A DNA stretch of 64,000 nt from Acorus gramineus (GCA_030737835.1 CM060856.1:6163892-6227891); one strand, 5' to 3'. Positions 46,040-58,281 are shown, counted from the stretch's first letter. Notes: a model not told the origin generated them from the sequence alone. Numbers and translations are program-made.

Positions 46040-47567
46040 AACTACTCTATTGTTGACATATACAGCAAGAGTTAAATATGAAAGATCAATTGGAGAAGTC
46101 ATTGACTGTAATGTAAGAAGAAAGAGAGAAAATAACACAACGACTCAATGTTCATTGATAACCTATTAATTTAACTACAGCATATCTAATACAAATATGA
46201 TCCTCCAGTTTCGAATCCAAATCATATATGAAAGCATGCCCCACATATCATTCACATATGAAATATGCTAACAATTTATATATACCATGTCATTCACTTA
46301 CAGTAAGCCTAAAATCAGATTGTTAAATTCTCATATAACTACTCATTCATATGAAATATTACATAGGAAAATCAAACAATGGAACATGATGAAAATGTCA
46401 TTATCTTGTATGTCAATTTTCATATATAAATATATTATGTGAAAGCCCAATATTCATCTGGTTCTCACCCTTAAGTTTTATATCTACTCACACAAACAAA
46501 TTGACTGTTCAATGATTCTATTATTTTACTGTGATTGACTAGGTTACAATGAATGTGGTGAGAGCTACATATACTCCTGTAACATGAAGGTTCTATGATG
46601 CCATATTGTGAATGTATAGTTAGTGGTTTTAATTAGTATGTAATTGAATTAGGATTTATAGATCAAATGATTTTAATGGACAACATATTTTTAAGTGGGT
46701 TTAAACTCACATTAAAGTATCCAAAAAGGTAAACAAGTGGCTTGTGTGGTGACTATTGATGTTTGTAGATTCTGTAAAAATATAATGCTTTTTATTATTC
46801 TTATGAGGATAAACATAATCTATGAGAGCTAATGTGAGTGCATTACAAATTGTCCCGAAGATCACCCATAGAGTTGGGTTTGGATCAGAGAAGTCACTTC
46901 TATCGAAGAATAGAATTTCTGCAATAAAAATTTGTTTCCAAAATTGACCCATGTCATTCAATAACAGAAAGCCTAAGAAGAACACTAAGGTGAACTACTC
47001 ATTCATACCAGACATTACATAGCAAAATCATGCAATAGAACATGATGAAAACATCGATTTGTTTAATGAAAATTTTCATATAAATATATCAGTTTTCCTC
47101 AACGATTCTCACCCTTATATAATTGGTTATCTCACATGGATTTCATTTTATGTGTTTACATGTAAGGATTTAAAAGCCTAATGCATGTCTACCCTGTTTA
47201 AACACCCAACAAAAATACGTATAACAATGACACGCCTACATAAATAGGTCATGAGAACTATCATGGCATTCACATTCTAAATAAGCATTTAAAAAAAAAA
47301 GTAACGAACTCAAACCAAACAATCAGTTAGTACTGCTCAACTTACATTATATACCTTGGTCATCTATAAATAAAAAATTTCATGTTACCTACTTAATGAA
47401 ATACTACTGAAGGTTGATCAACTTTTAATAGTAGGTTAGCTATGAAAAGAATTTCAACCCTACACCACAGATCTCACTAACCATATGAATCTCCAAAATA
47501 AACAGGAGGGTCTCAAATCAAATAACAAGTTAAGCATAAAATCATTGCACAGACCATACGGTGGGGT

Positions 47568-47817
47568 CGCAAATGAGATTATTTACCTCGGTTTGGTTCT
47601 GCGATGAGGTGGATGCAGTCGTTCGAATGCTTCGCGGCCTTCCCCCACTGCCGCGCAAAGCAAGATCGTCGTACAACCGGACGCCGCCCTTCACTGGACG
47701 GACATGGTGAAGATCGCCGAAAACACAGTCGCTAGGGTTTGGGTTTTTCAGAGGAGAAGCAGTGAAGGAGATGAAGTCGATGGGGAAGAAAATGAAAAAG
47801 TGGGTGGGGTGTTTCAT
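47568..47817 (-). other. Probable first exon of the Harbinger transcript
   Basis: On the minus strand, about 80 codons from an ATG at 47817 run in a GC-richer block and end at a good donor (GAG/GTAAATAA near 47585). The text resembles a leader or small N-terminal exon rather than a known domain. A TATA box lies just upstream. Whether it is translated is unknown. Confidence 0.35.
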
Positions 47818-47826
47818 TCGATGGGA

Positions 47827-47836
47827 CTACACATAT
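47827..47836 (-). promoter_or_regulatory. TATA box of the Harbinger transcript (inferred)
   Basis: On the minus strand GTATATATGTG sits just upstream of the GC-richer exon-like block, in the same direction as ORF1 and the transposase. Confidence 0.4.
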
Positions 47837-48215
47837 ATACTTGGCAGCATCCGGTAATTTTGAGTGGGGATTTAGGACGGTCAGGATGAAGTGGGTTTTT
47901 TAAAAACATTTTGGACGGTCGTGATCTATTTTGGATGAACTGGTCCACTGATCAGATGGTGGAAATATAAGATGGGTGTATCATTGGGGTTTGTTAAAGT
48001 AAGTGAGAGAAATTTTTTGTAATGATGTGAGGAGTATTTTTATTCTTAGAAATAGATAAGCCCTGATAAGCTATTCTCCATTTTATTAGAATTGTTATCA
48101 TGCCTTATCCTAGTTTATCATGGCATAGCTATCGGAGTTTATCCACGCAAAACAAATAGTGAATAAAGATTATTCTGCTATTATTCTCCTCTATTCAGTG
48201 TTTATGTCAGTTGAC

Positions 48216-50040
48216 AACAGGAGGTAAACGTTTGTGAAATGCAAAATAATGTGGAGAATGTATGTAGCATTTTTTTTTTTTTTTTGTGAATATGTACAAA
48301 GAATATATCTCAGCCGCGTCCAAATTTATCAAACATGGTTGATGAGCAATGGATCGCAGAGATGGTGGGGATTTATTGTTGCACTCGATTGCATCCATTT
48401 ATTTTATTTACTTGTTTGGAATTAAAAAATCAATGGTACCCAACGAAAACCATACAGTTTAATAAGTCTGTTTGTCTGTATCAAATGATCGATATTAATA
48501 TGAGACATGACTATTAATATTGAGATTTGGATTTTGCAGACTCAATAACACAAAAATATATACACACAAACACTAGATTATTGACGTGTCTAGATATAAA
48601 CACTTCATAGTTTCGGATGTGGAATGGTTATAAAAAAAACTTAATGCCAAGTATTGAGTTTTTAGTTCAGTGATATATTAACAATAAAATTTAAATCCAT
48701 TAGATTACAAATTCAAGTCTCACTTTTTATCTAACAAAAGCAAGACCATAGGACTCCTTGTCCCTTTATTAAATTGTAAAAGAGAATACAAGGGTAATTT
48801 AAATTCTAAAAATTATGATTTTCACACATGATAATTAAATATCAACAATATATAATTACATAATATACGTCAGATTTTATTATATCTATGTCCGATGATT
48901 TTTTTGAAGGGAGGACTTGAAGAAAGTACTCAATGTATAAAATAAAAACTATTGAATTGATTGTTGAAAAACCATTCAGAATATCATAAAGAGAAATGAC
49001 GATTGCTTTACGAGATGATTATTTTGTTTATGAGGATTACTAGGATATTGGCTGCAGCCTCACTCTCTTTTAGCAAAGAGTGCTGATACACAGAGCTCAT
49101 TTTTACAACCTGTTTTGTAATCTATACGCTATGATAGCGTAGCATATACAACGCTATTATAGTATATATTACACTCCGTTTTTTTTATTTTTTTTTATGA
49201 AAAAAATACATTAATGTATTTCAGTATATACTTCATTTCATATAATAGTATGCACTTCAAATGGAGAGTGTATAATTTTATAAAAAGAAAAAGAAAAATG
49301 AGATGAACTGCAATTAGAGTTGCAAAAGGGACCGTGCGTATCTTTTTCCTTTAGTGTTTATGAAAGATGAGATGCTATCTATTGATAAAAATAGTGTTTG
49401 GGAACTTGATGATCTTCCGGCATTTTTAAATTACATAGATATGGATGTTTAAAACCAAGATGGAGGGTAAAAATAATGTCGAGCGACATAAAATAGACTG
49501 GTGGTGACAAGGTCCTAATGATACATTTTCTCTAGTGTTAATAAATTAAAGACCTCTTGAATTACTAGGATATTAGTGGCTCATTTCAATTTAGAGTTTT
49601 ATTTGATGGATACTAAGACAACTTTTTTAAATTAAAATCTTTATAAAGATGTGTACATGCGTCAATCAAGGGATTTTGAGGGAAAGGGTAGGAAAATATG
49701 GTATGCTAGTTGAATATAAATATATAGACCTAAAAAGGTATCTCGGTGGCGGTGATATTTTCCATTTTGGCTTCATAGAAAATACAGTTGATTGGTGCAT
49801 TATTTATCTCAAGATCTATGGAACAAATTTTTTTTTATAATGTTTTTTGTTTGCCACTAATGATTTGGGATTGTTCCGTGAGATCAATCACCAAGTGCTT
49901 GTTTTGTGTTAACATTTTTGAAATGAAAAAAAATTGGTCGTGCTTCTTTTTGTACTTGGCATTAAATTTATTGGGATAGATTCAGAATGTTATTGAGTGT
50001 ACATTAAGAATATATTTTAAAAAAAAAAGTTAATATTTGC
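48216..50040. other. Intergenic, no gene recognised
   Basis: AT-rich DNA. A poly(T) of about 17 lies near 48271. Around 49130-49260 there are short inverted words (CGCTATGATAGCG, ATAGCGTAGC). No bounded element was found. Confidence 0.35.
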
Positions 50041-50149
50041 TATCCGATTTTCATTTCTGATCATCGAATTATAAACTCCGAACGAGATTGATGAGGGGAG
50101 AATGAGAGGGAAACCAAAGAGAAAACAAAAACAAGGAAAATACAAAATG

Positions 50150-50460
50150 GATCAGAGAAGTACCGTGCCCGTATAGAAGAGGTATCTACACCGGGACGCT
50201 GTAGCCTCCCTCAATACAACCGCGACCCGCGCAGTAGCCTTTCATTTCTTTCAAGTTGTCTTTTGTTGTAATATAACATGCAGCCTGATGTGTGTTAAGT
50301 GTATATAGAACTAAATATTATTAAGATTTGTTGTGGACAATTAGTGATTTATTTTCTAGAGATTTTGAGGGACTGATTGGAGCTCATTTAATATTAATTT
50401 TGGCTGAATTGCAGGAATTCCAAGGTCTACTTGAACACACAGTTCAGGTTGGTTTGCCTT
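50150..50460 (+). pseudogene. Possible gene fragment with a 33-nt exon-like piece
   Basis: At 50415-50447 a good acceptor (TTGCAG) precedes eleven codons (EFQGLLEHTVQ) and a GTTGG donor. About 250 nt upstream a GC-richer open stretch (KYRARIEEV text, 50156-50265) might be a 5' exon. I do not recognise the protein and see no continuation. It may be a remnant or part of a gene whose other exons I missed. Confidence 0.25.
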
Positions 50461-51293
50461 TAAATCTTTAATGGGTTTTTAAGTTATGTAGTCTCTTAGT
50501 TTTACATGTATATACAAGGTGCCATTGTTGAGTACTGGTTTGGGTAGATTTTTGGAGTGGTTTGAAGTTAAACTAACACTTAGGTGAGCACTTCTGAGAT
50601 CTTGTGAAAGGCTCCAGGTTTTGAAATTTTTAGTTAATCAAATCCAGGATCTCCTATTTCTTGTAATGGTCCTAGGACTCGGTAGTACTGGAAGCATCTT
50701 TTCCAATAAATATCCTCTATGATGAAGAAAAAGGAGCTTTTTTATGCTGCCATGAATACTTTCTTACTTCTAATTAATATTAGTTATGCCCAAACAATGA
50801 TATGAGTCTATTAATGACACTGATGCCATAAGTCTGGATTGAAATTAGAGGTGCTTGGAGTCTTGATCTCGAGTAGCTGTGGTTCGAAGTCTAGTAGTTG
50901 GTGTTTAGTTTATTTTATTATCTAAGTAGGTGTTATTTTCCTTTGTTATGCATGCTAGTTGTTGGACTTATGTAGTGCTCTGAAGGGATAGTTTGATGTT
51001 GAGCTTATCTTATGTCCTTGCATGTGATTTATTTGTGTGAAGAACATTTGGATCTTAGTCTTATGTTATTGGGACTTGGGAGGCACTTGATAATAAGAAC
51101 TCACTAGCAGTTTTATTTTTTCATATGAAATTCATTATAAAAACTTGCAACTTCCATTGTCAATCTTATTAAAGGTCAACATTCAAAGGCTTCCATTGAA
51201 AATTTTATTTTTGAATTGTTTTTCATTTATCATTTTTACGTGTTATATATGAAAATTTTAAAAATCTAATGATGCTAATTCAAAGCAGAAAAA

Positions 51294-51579
51294 ACTTATT
51301 TGCGACGGTTTAGGTCCGCAGCAAAAGTCTAAAACATGTACCTTACATTTGTTTTTACGACCGTTAATCTATCCGTCGCAAAAGATATATTTTATACTGC
51401 TAATGTATAAAGTAACCTTTTTGTGACGGAATATATGCAACGGTAAAAAGTTTTTGCGACAGATAAAAGTCATCGCTAAATTTTTGCGACACCCGCCAAA
51501 ACCGTCGTAAGAAGTTTTTGCGATGGTTTTACAGACTATTTGCGGCGGTTTTGAGCAAATGCCTGAATTTCTTACAGTG
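51294..51579 (-). mobile_element. CACTA (En/Spm) transposon terminal fragment
   Basis: On the minus strand it begins CACTGTAAGAAATTCAGG, a CACTA-type terminus. It is followed by repeated TTTTGCGACGG/CCGTCGCAAAA-type motifs in both orientations, typical subterminal repeats that bind CACTA transposase. The opposite end is not seen; the fragment fades near 51294. Confidence 0.65.
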
Positions 51580-52329
51580 CGCAACTCCCAATTGTATGTA
51601 CATTGAGGTACATACGTTGAGAGATATGTACAATTAGGATATTGGCAAGCAAAATAGTCCATCTCATAATTTCCCAATTGTAAAAGAGAATAAATTAAGC
51701 AAAAATCAGTGACAATAAAAAAATGATGTTGAAAAAGAATGTATGAAAATCACGTCGTAGAGAAAACCATCGAAAGTTAGATACATGCTCAGTTAGCACT
51801 AGACCTGATATTGTATTTATTGAAAGTATATTATGATGTAAGCTATAGCTGTTAGCAGAGGAGGGTGGGGTTCTAGAAAAATATCTAAAAACAAAATATG
51901 TGAAGAAACTTTTAAAACTAGAAGCACAAATTTTAGACAATACTAGTAGTGTATTATTAAGTGTTGTAGTGTCTAATTTTGCTCGTCGGGTTTTTCCATG
52001 TTTATAGGAACTTAGATGTCTTTAACCCTAAATTTTAAATGGCACACATAAAGAGATACCACATATAATATTTTAAATATTAAATATTGAGTTTATCACT
52101 TATGCATATCCTCATATAACTTGATAAAAAAAAAAAAAGATAATTTTATATCATAACAAAGTCCGATAGATTATAATTAATTTCTGAAATTAAATTGGAT
52201 CCTTACTCAACCTTATAAATAGAACACATATCCCATTAATTATATACCATAATTAAGAAACACATACGAAAGATGTCTAAGTTCAAGAAAGAGAAACCCT
52301 ATTACATATTTAAAGACTCAAGAGTTAAT
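51580..52329. other. Intergenic, no gene recognised
   Basis: AT-rich. A short inverted pair (CCAATTGTATGTACA and TGTACAATTAGG) occurs at 51587-51641, with no bounded element. Confidence 0.35.
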
Positions 52330-53236
52330 CAGTGTTCTGATATGCAGGATGCGGTTTTCGTGCGGCTAGGTTACCGCACAGAGTATATGCAGTAAGCGGG
52401 AGTATATGCGGTTCTGTAATTTTTTATTAATAAAAATTAAAAAATGAATTATTCTATGGTGATTATTTATAAACAAGAGTTAACAAGCTAATATCATAAA
52501 TTTAAATAAATCTAACCTTTTATGCCAATAATCCAAAGGAGTTGTAAAATAATATCCTGCAACAATGAACAATCCATTCAATAATTCAGTAGAAACACGG
52601 TGGCACCTATAATACAATCCAAATCTTAGTTTGATGAATCAAATTATTTAACAATGCAAACACCAATATTATACACCATCAAGCAAAGAAAGTAAAATCA
52701 GTACATCTTAATATGTAAAAGAGGGAGTTAGATAACCGATTCACCGCGTGAAGGAGGCCGGACCGCCAGAGGAGTTGCTGGCTCGCGCCGGACCGCCAGA
52801 GGAGTTGCTGGCTCGCTGCGTGAAGGAGGCCGGAGTTGCTGGCTCGCTGCGTGAAGGAGGCCGGAGTCGCCGGACCACCGGAGAAGTCTCGAAGAAGAAG
52901 AAATCTTGAAGAAGTCTCGCTGCGTGCCTGCGTGGATTCGGCAATCGGCGTTGAAGAAGTCCCGAGGAAGAAGAAGTATTGAAGAAGAAGAAAAGTTAGG
53001 GTAGGATTCAATGATTCATCGAGGATTTGAGGGATTTTTTTTTTTTTTTTTTTTAGTGCTAAACGGGTTGACCCGTTTAAAAAATTTATTATTGTGCGCC
53101 CGCTTAAGCGGACGCATAAGCGGGATCGGGCCGCATATGCAGGCCCGACCCGCATAAAACCGTCTAATGCCCCAGGCGGTTCGGTCGAGTGACCGAACCG
53201 CACGTGCGGCCGCACGGGGCGCATTTCTGAACATTG
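52330..53236. mobile_element. Non-autonomous hAT element, 907 bp, with internal GC-rich repeats
   Basis: Ends CAGTGTTCTGATATGC and (opposite strand) CAATGTTCAGAAATGC form inverted repeats. The exact 8-bp duplication GAGTTAAT flanks it (52322-52329 and 53237-53244). Inside, GGAGTTGCTGGCTCGC and GTGAAGGAGGCCGGA recur in tandem at 52745-52870, and a poly(T) of 20 or more is at about 53036. The 181-codon open frame on the minus strand comes from the GC-rich repeats and looks fortuitous. Confidence 0.8.
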
Positions 53237-53244
53237 GAGTTAAT

Positions 53245-54049
53245 AAACTTCATCAATAGAACTAGATAAATTCTTATATTATTTATAATGATAAAGATCA
53301 TAAAAATTTAAGATTTAAAACATCATAAATCTAGTTTAATACTTACTAGGACATGTTCTAACATGCCTTTCTTAAAAGAAAAAAAAAATTGTATTAAAAT
53401 ATATATAAACGAACAAATAAAGTATAATGATAAGCTACAAAAAAACCTATTCTTCTTTATTAAAAATTCTATAGTTAAGTCGCGTGAAACAATCAAATAG
53501 GAGTGAATATGACTTTGAATTATGGATAGTATATAATTGCAGTAAAATCATATTATGCTAAGTTCGTTAAATTAGTTTTATTAAGAGAATTTTACAAATG
53601 ACTGATTTCAGTGTTCTAGTTTTGAGATAATTTGCAGGTATTTTCCTATTAATTTACTAATTAAAGTATTCAAGTGACCTAATGTATTTATTCTTAGTAC
53701 CTGGTACCAAATACAAATACATGGAAACCTACCGTTCAAAGTCGTACATACCACCAAAACAGACAGCAAGATCAATCAATTATCAATATCAATAGTTCTT
53801 TATCACTTCATTTTCACTCATTAGCAAATCAAAATCCTCTATGGAAACCAGAAACACTGATCCCCCCCAAAATCTATAATCAACTAACATGAAATCTTGA
53901 GTTAATAGTAATAGTAATATCAGTCCAAAATCAGGAGGGGCCTGCGGAGTTCAATTTTAACCCATCCCATTTGTCAAAAACAACGGCTCCCCAAATTCTC
54001 TTCTTTTAAGAAGAGCCGTAAAAAAACAAATAAAAAAGACCAAAGCGGT
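53245..54049. other. 3' flank of the PLATZ gene
   Basis: AT-rich DNA. The 3' UTR of the minus-strand PLATZ gene probably occupies the part from about 53850 to 54049. No other feature was recognised. Confidence 0.4.
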
Positions 54050-55073
54050 TCAAAAGAGTGGTGACCGGCTCGGCACCCGCTTCCGCCGGTTCACCGTCTC
54101 CGAACAACTCGGCCGGAACGCCACCGCCGGCCGGGTCGACGCCCCGGACAACCCACTTCGCCTCTTCCGCGCGAATTCCGAGACGGGCCTGCAGCCTCCG
54201 CCGCCGCCGCTTGCGGAGGAGCCGGAGGCGGACGGAGATGGCGCCGGCGAGTCGAGGACCGAGTCCGGGGAGAGCTGGCGCTCGTCGATGTCGACGGAGA
54301 GGCTCTCCCCTTTGGGGTTCTCCGGCAAAGGCAGGTACTTGCATTCGTAGAGGTACTTCGCGAGACCACCTTCGCATCTCAACAGATGCTTCACCTAAAA
54401 TGACAAAAAGACACCACCTTTGATTGAAAACATGGAAGCAGAAGAAGACCCATATGAAAATAGTGGGGAGAAATTGCGATAATGACCTTGCAAGAGAGGG
54501 AGCAGAAGAGATAGGCGTCTTGGAGGCACCTGTCGCAGCTGCTGCAGATGTTCCCAGAGAATCTGAAGGGGCGGCTCTGTTGTCTCTGGTTCAAAAATAC
54601 CACTTTTGCACTGTTCGTCGTGTATGACTATCCCCCCACACAACCCAAACAGAATCAACAAAAACAGAACAAAAGCACAAAAAACCCATTTGAAAGAAAC
54701 GATTTTTATGATGTGGGTGTCTCTGTTTATGGCCTTACTTGAACCAGAGAACAATCGATGAGCTTCTCCAAGTCATCCAATCGGACCACGTTGTGATACA
54801 CATATCTCCGAATCTGGGTTTCAAAAGAGAAACAAAATAAGACCCAAATCTAATCAGAACGAAAGAGAAGCGCAAAAGCAACACCTGAAGCAGACGGTGG
54901 GAGCGATGGGGTATGAGACACTGAGGGCAGATGGTGATGCAGCAGTCGAGGCAGAAGATGTTCTTCTCGTTCTTCTTGGACGTCTCATGCACCATGCACG
55001 GCAGGAAGAACTTCTCCCTCAACAGCGTCTCCAACCAATATGGAGCCGTCGCTGCTTTTGAAGCAAAACCCAT
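54050..55073 (-). CDS. PLATZ transcription factor, 4 exons
   Basis: PLATZ proteins are plant-specific zinc-dependent DNA-binding proteins that usually repress A/T-rich targets in the nucleus. Exons in transcript order: 54885-55073, 54739-54813, 54487-54627, 54050-54394. Borders are GT/AG, all introns are in phase 0, and the sum is 750 nt, or 249 aa, typical for the family. The metal-ligand pattern is visible: CMVHETSKKNEKNIFCLDCC then ICPQCLIPHRSHRLLQ (exon 1), RRYVYHNVVRLDDLEKLIDC (exon 2), and NICSSCDRCLQDAYLFCSLSCKV (exon 3). The C-terminal exon is low-complexity, with Ser/Pro-rich and GGGGG stretches and a basic KRRSG and NRRKR. The start at 55073 follows a CAG that could be an acceptor; an in-frame ATG at 55094 would add seven residues. 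No defect is seen. Confidence 0.93.
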
Positions 55074-55538
55074 CTGTGAAGAAGATTCAACCAAAAAAAC
55101 TTCAGCAGAAGCTCAATAGTACACAAAACCAAGATTTTTATAAACATTTCTTAAAAATTGGCTGTACCCCACCATTATATTGTTGTTTCCAGCTTTTCCA
55201 CAACAGAGACAGAGAGTGGTTGGGGTTTGAAAAAGCTGGGCTTGTTAAGTTGACGTTACACTCGCTATCAAGTATCAACTGCTCTGGCTCTTAAAAAGAA
55301 GAGCAGAAGAGGAAAGTCGATAGAGATCGAGTCAGTGCTATGGCCATAAGAGCAGCAGCCCTGTTTGAAAGTTGAGGGCATTTATGGAACATATAACATA
55401 TAAAACACACACAAAACAATACGGGGTTGGTTCTAATATTAATTGCAAAGTTATTATGAAAATCTTATAGAGGGGATCTCAAATCCACTGATAGAAGACA
55501 ACAAGAGCGACGGCGAGTTTTCCCAGCTCTCGAAAATC

Positions 55539-55579
<41 letters not shown>

Positions 55580-55595
55580 TTGAAAGTGATTGAAG

Positions 55596-56416
55596 TAGGC
55601 CTGTCAACGGGTCGGGTCCAGACCCGGACCCGACCCGACCCGAACCCGATTACACGTGTAATATACCCGACCCGATTTGGACCCGACCCGAGTTGGACCC
55701 GACCCGGCGGACCCGAACAAACAAACGGGTCGGGTCCGGGTCCACCCCGCCCCGACCCGTTGGACCCGTTGGACCCGACTGTTTTTTTTAATATATGTTC
55801 ATATATTATAAGACCATTAGTATTAGTTGATACATAATTTTATTTCTTACTTAACTTATTTTTGTATCTACAAGTTCATAAATCATAATCATAACAAGCC
55901 TATAAATCGGTTTGTTTTGGACAATTAATTTATTAGCATTTGAATTTGTATGATTAATTAGTTTGTTGCATGATTTATGTTTATTATTTAGGTTAATAGG
56001 TTAGTGTTTATTGTTTTGAATGTTGTTTAGGTTAGTTATGTTTATTATTTAGGTTAATATGTTTTTTATGTTAGTGATTATTGTTTTGGATGTTGTTTAA
56101 TAATTCATTTACTTCTTTTGAATTGTATAAAATTATATTCAAACATAGTCTCATTAACAATAATGTTTTATTACAAAAAATTTCAAATAGAATGATAAGA
56201 CAAACAAATACATGAGTTCTTCTCTCTTTTTTTTTTACCCAACCATCCGGGCCGGGTCGGACCCGGACCCGACCCGAGTCCGACGGGTCCGGGTCCGGGT
56301 CCACATTTCTCCGGACCCGCCGGGTCTTGGGTTGGACCCGGACCCGCCGGGTCCTGTCACGGGTCGGGTCTGGGTCCACCCCGACCCGACCCGGACCCGA
56401 CCCGTTGACAGGCCTA
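55596..56416. mobile_element. Non-autonomous hAT element made of GGGTC/CGGGTC repeats
   Basis: Perfect inverted ends TAGGCCTGTCAACGGGTCGG are flanked by the 8-bp duplication GATTGAAG (55588-55595 and 56417-56424). Both arms (about 180 bp) are degenerate ACCCGACCCGGACCC text in opposite orientation, around an AT-rich non-coding middle. The length is 821 bp. The 8-bp duplication and TAGGCCTGTCAA ends point to hAT. Confidence 0.85.
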
Positions 56417-56424
56417 GATTGAAG

Positions 56425-57285
56425 TGATTTGGAAGAAATCATTCCAAATCTGCCCCCGGTGGACCCCAGGCATCGTACGGCAATGGATCCGCTCACATGA
56501 AGAAGGGACCACCGAATTGATGGAGATGGGACTCAACAAGGTAAACGATATGATGACCTCTACCTTGCCAGGGCATTTTCCGACTGTCTGATGAACGGTG
56601 GTTGTGCGTCGGTTGAGGTCTAGGGCCGATCGAATGTATGGTTGATTTATGACGATGGACATTCCTTCGGCGGGGGTAGTTTCGTAATATGAAAAATAGG
56701 TTGTCTGGTCGGCTCGAGAGGACGGTGAGGAAGACAGCTAATGAGAAGGTACACGTATCCACGTAAAGCTCGATTGACAGAAAATGACACGTGCCTTCGA
56801 CTTGGCCGTTTTGACGTTTTTTTTTTTATTTTTTGAATTTATGTTTTGGCGGGGTTTTTTTTGTACGTACTCGGTCCCCTCGAAATCTGCATGGCATCTT
56901 TTTCGGTCCGAATCGTTACGCGGTTTCCGACCTGTGAAGCGACTGAAAATTTTGACTCATGCGTTTGTTCGTTTGGTTGCAGATTGAATTTTGGTTGAAA
57001 TCGAGTTTAAAATTTATTCTGAACTCTTCATCGGTTCTTTTAAAAACTCAGATTTTTTTTGTATTTTTTTATTTGAGTTTTTTTTATTTAAACAGTTTTT
57101 TTTATTATTAAAAAACGAGTTTTAAAAAAAAATAATTTTCTCCACCAGTTGAAGGTCATGGATTATCTCTTGAATTATAGGTGGTGGCACTGGCAGTGAA
57201 TGGGATTCAATAAGATTACGGTAGGAGAGAGGATTTCGAGATTTGGGAAGGTTCGGAGAAGATACGAGTAACGCAAAATATTATA
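56425..57285. other. Low-copy-looking intergenic DNA, no gene recognised
   Basis: A GC-richer block (56430-56960) has short open frames on both strands but no recognisable motif. The remainder is T-rich. It might hold promoter sequence, but nothing decisive is visible. Confidence 0.3.
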
Positions 57286-57293
57286 ATTGATGA

Positions 57294-58281
57294 CAGTGGC
57301 GGGAGCCACCATAGAACCCGCGGGAGGGGGAGGGGGGTTCGCATGGGACCCCGAAATTGTTTTTATTTATATTCATATCCTTTTAAGTTTTTTAATTTTT
57401 TTTAATAGATTGATTTTAATTAGAACTCATGTATTATAAACTCCGCATACGTATAAAATTTTCTAAATCAACAACTCACAACTCAAAAAAAAAGAAAAAC
57501 AACCATCCATTATCCATCTAGACCATTCATGTGATGTGTCCTCATCCCTTCTTTTAATTAAATCCCACCTACATAAAACAAAAGTCATTTTTTACTTTCT
57601 TTTTTCATTTACCCTCAAGCTTCCTTCTATCCATATACCATAAGCAGCAATGGAGGCACGGATCCCCATCCTCGGCGTCCCCACCTAGGTGTCCATCTTG
57701 AAAAAAATAAATTTTTCAATCTTTTTTTTTTTCTATTTTTTGGATCTCAACTTTTCCTAATATCAATCATCATTTTTAAAAATATTCGTAATTTTTACTT
57801 TTTATTCCCTTAACTGACCTACAATCGGGAATCTACAAGCTGTAATCCTCTCCTCTCCTTTATCAACACTTCAAAGATATATAATTTTTTCCTTTTGCTT
57901 TATTGTCATTATTACTAATTAATTTAAAGTTTAAAATATTTATATAAATATCTAAAATAATCAAATCATTCAACATTTTCACATTATGAAACTTCGTCGA
58001 AATCAAATAAAATGTATGTATTGTTTATTAGATTTATGTTTTTACATTTTTTTTTTGTGGATTATCAATATAAAATATGACATGTCATTGTAAAATATGA
58101 TTATTATTTTTTTATAATTATTTAGTGATATGTTTTATAAATTTAAAATATGAATATTTTATTTTATTTTAAACATATTTTTAATATATGCTATTAAAAA
58201 AAACATAATGATATCATTTTTAAAAATATTTTTATAAATTACATGAGGTCCTTCTTTATAAAAATTCTAGCTCCGCAACTG
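57294..58281. mobile_element. Non-autonomous hAT element (CAGTGGCGGAGCC type), 988 bp
   Basis: The left end CAGTGGCGGGAGCCACC and right end (opposite strand) CAGTTGCGGAGCTAG are the well-known plant hAT ends. The exact 8-bp duplication ATTGATGA flanks it (57286-57293 and 58282-58289). The interior is AT-rich with no transposase. Confidence 0.85.

Larger units (their letters stand above)
39342..48215 (-). mobile_element. Decayed autonomous PIF/Harbinger transposon (approximate limits)
   Basis: It contains, all on the minus strand, a Myb/SANT-like ORF1 gene, a DDE_4-type transposase gene and a third reading frame. The left limit is set by the start of the repeat also found at 20232 (CCGTTTGGGAAGTG). 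The right limit is set loosely by similar GATAA-rich text at 48055-48215. A clean terminal inverted repeat plus TTA pair could not be read at both ends, so the limits are inferred. Two later insertions sit in it: a MITE (41873-42213) and a SINE (45949-46039). Confidence 0.55.

Noticed and set aside
52679..53224. 181-codon open frame on the minus strand
   Set aside because: It lies wholly inside a bounded hAT element and is composed of GC-rich tandem units. It shows no domain, and its translation is low-complexity in all frames.
54058..54423. 121-codon plus-strand open frame
   Set aside because: It is the antisense shadow of the GC-rich last exon of the PLATZ gene.
55596..56416. Arginine/proline-rich open frames and apparent telomere-like repeats
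   Set aside because: They arise from ACCCG/CGGGT repeats in the hAT arms. They are not coding, and the unit is not the plant telomere repeat TTTAGGG.
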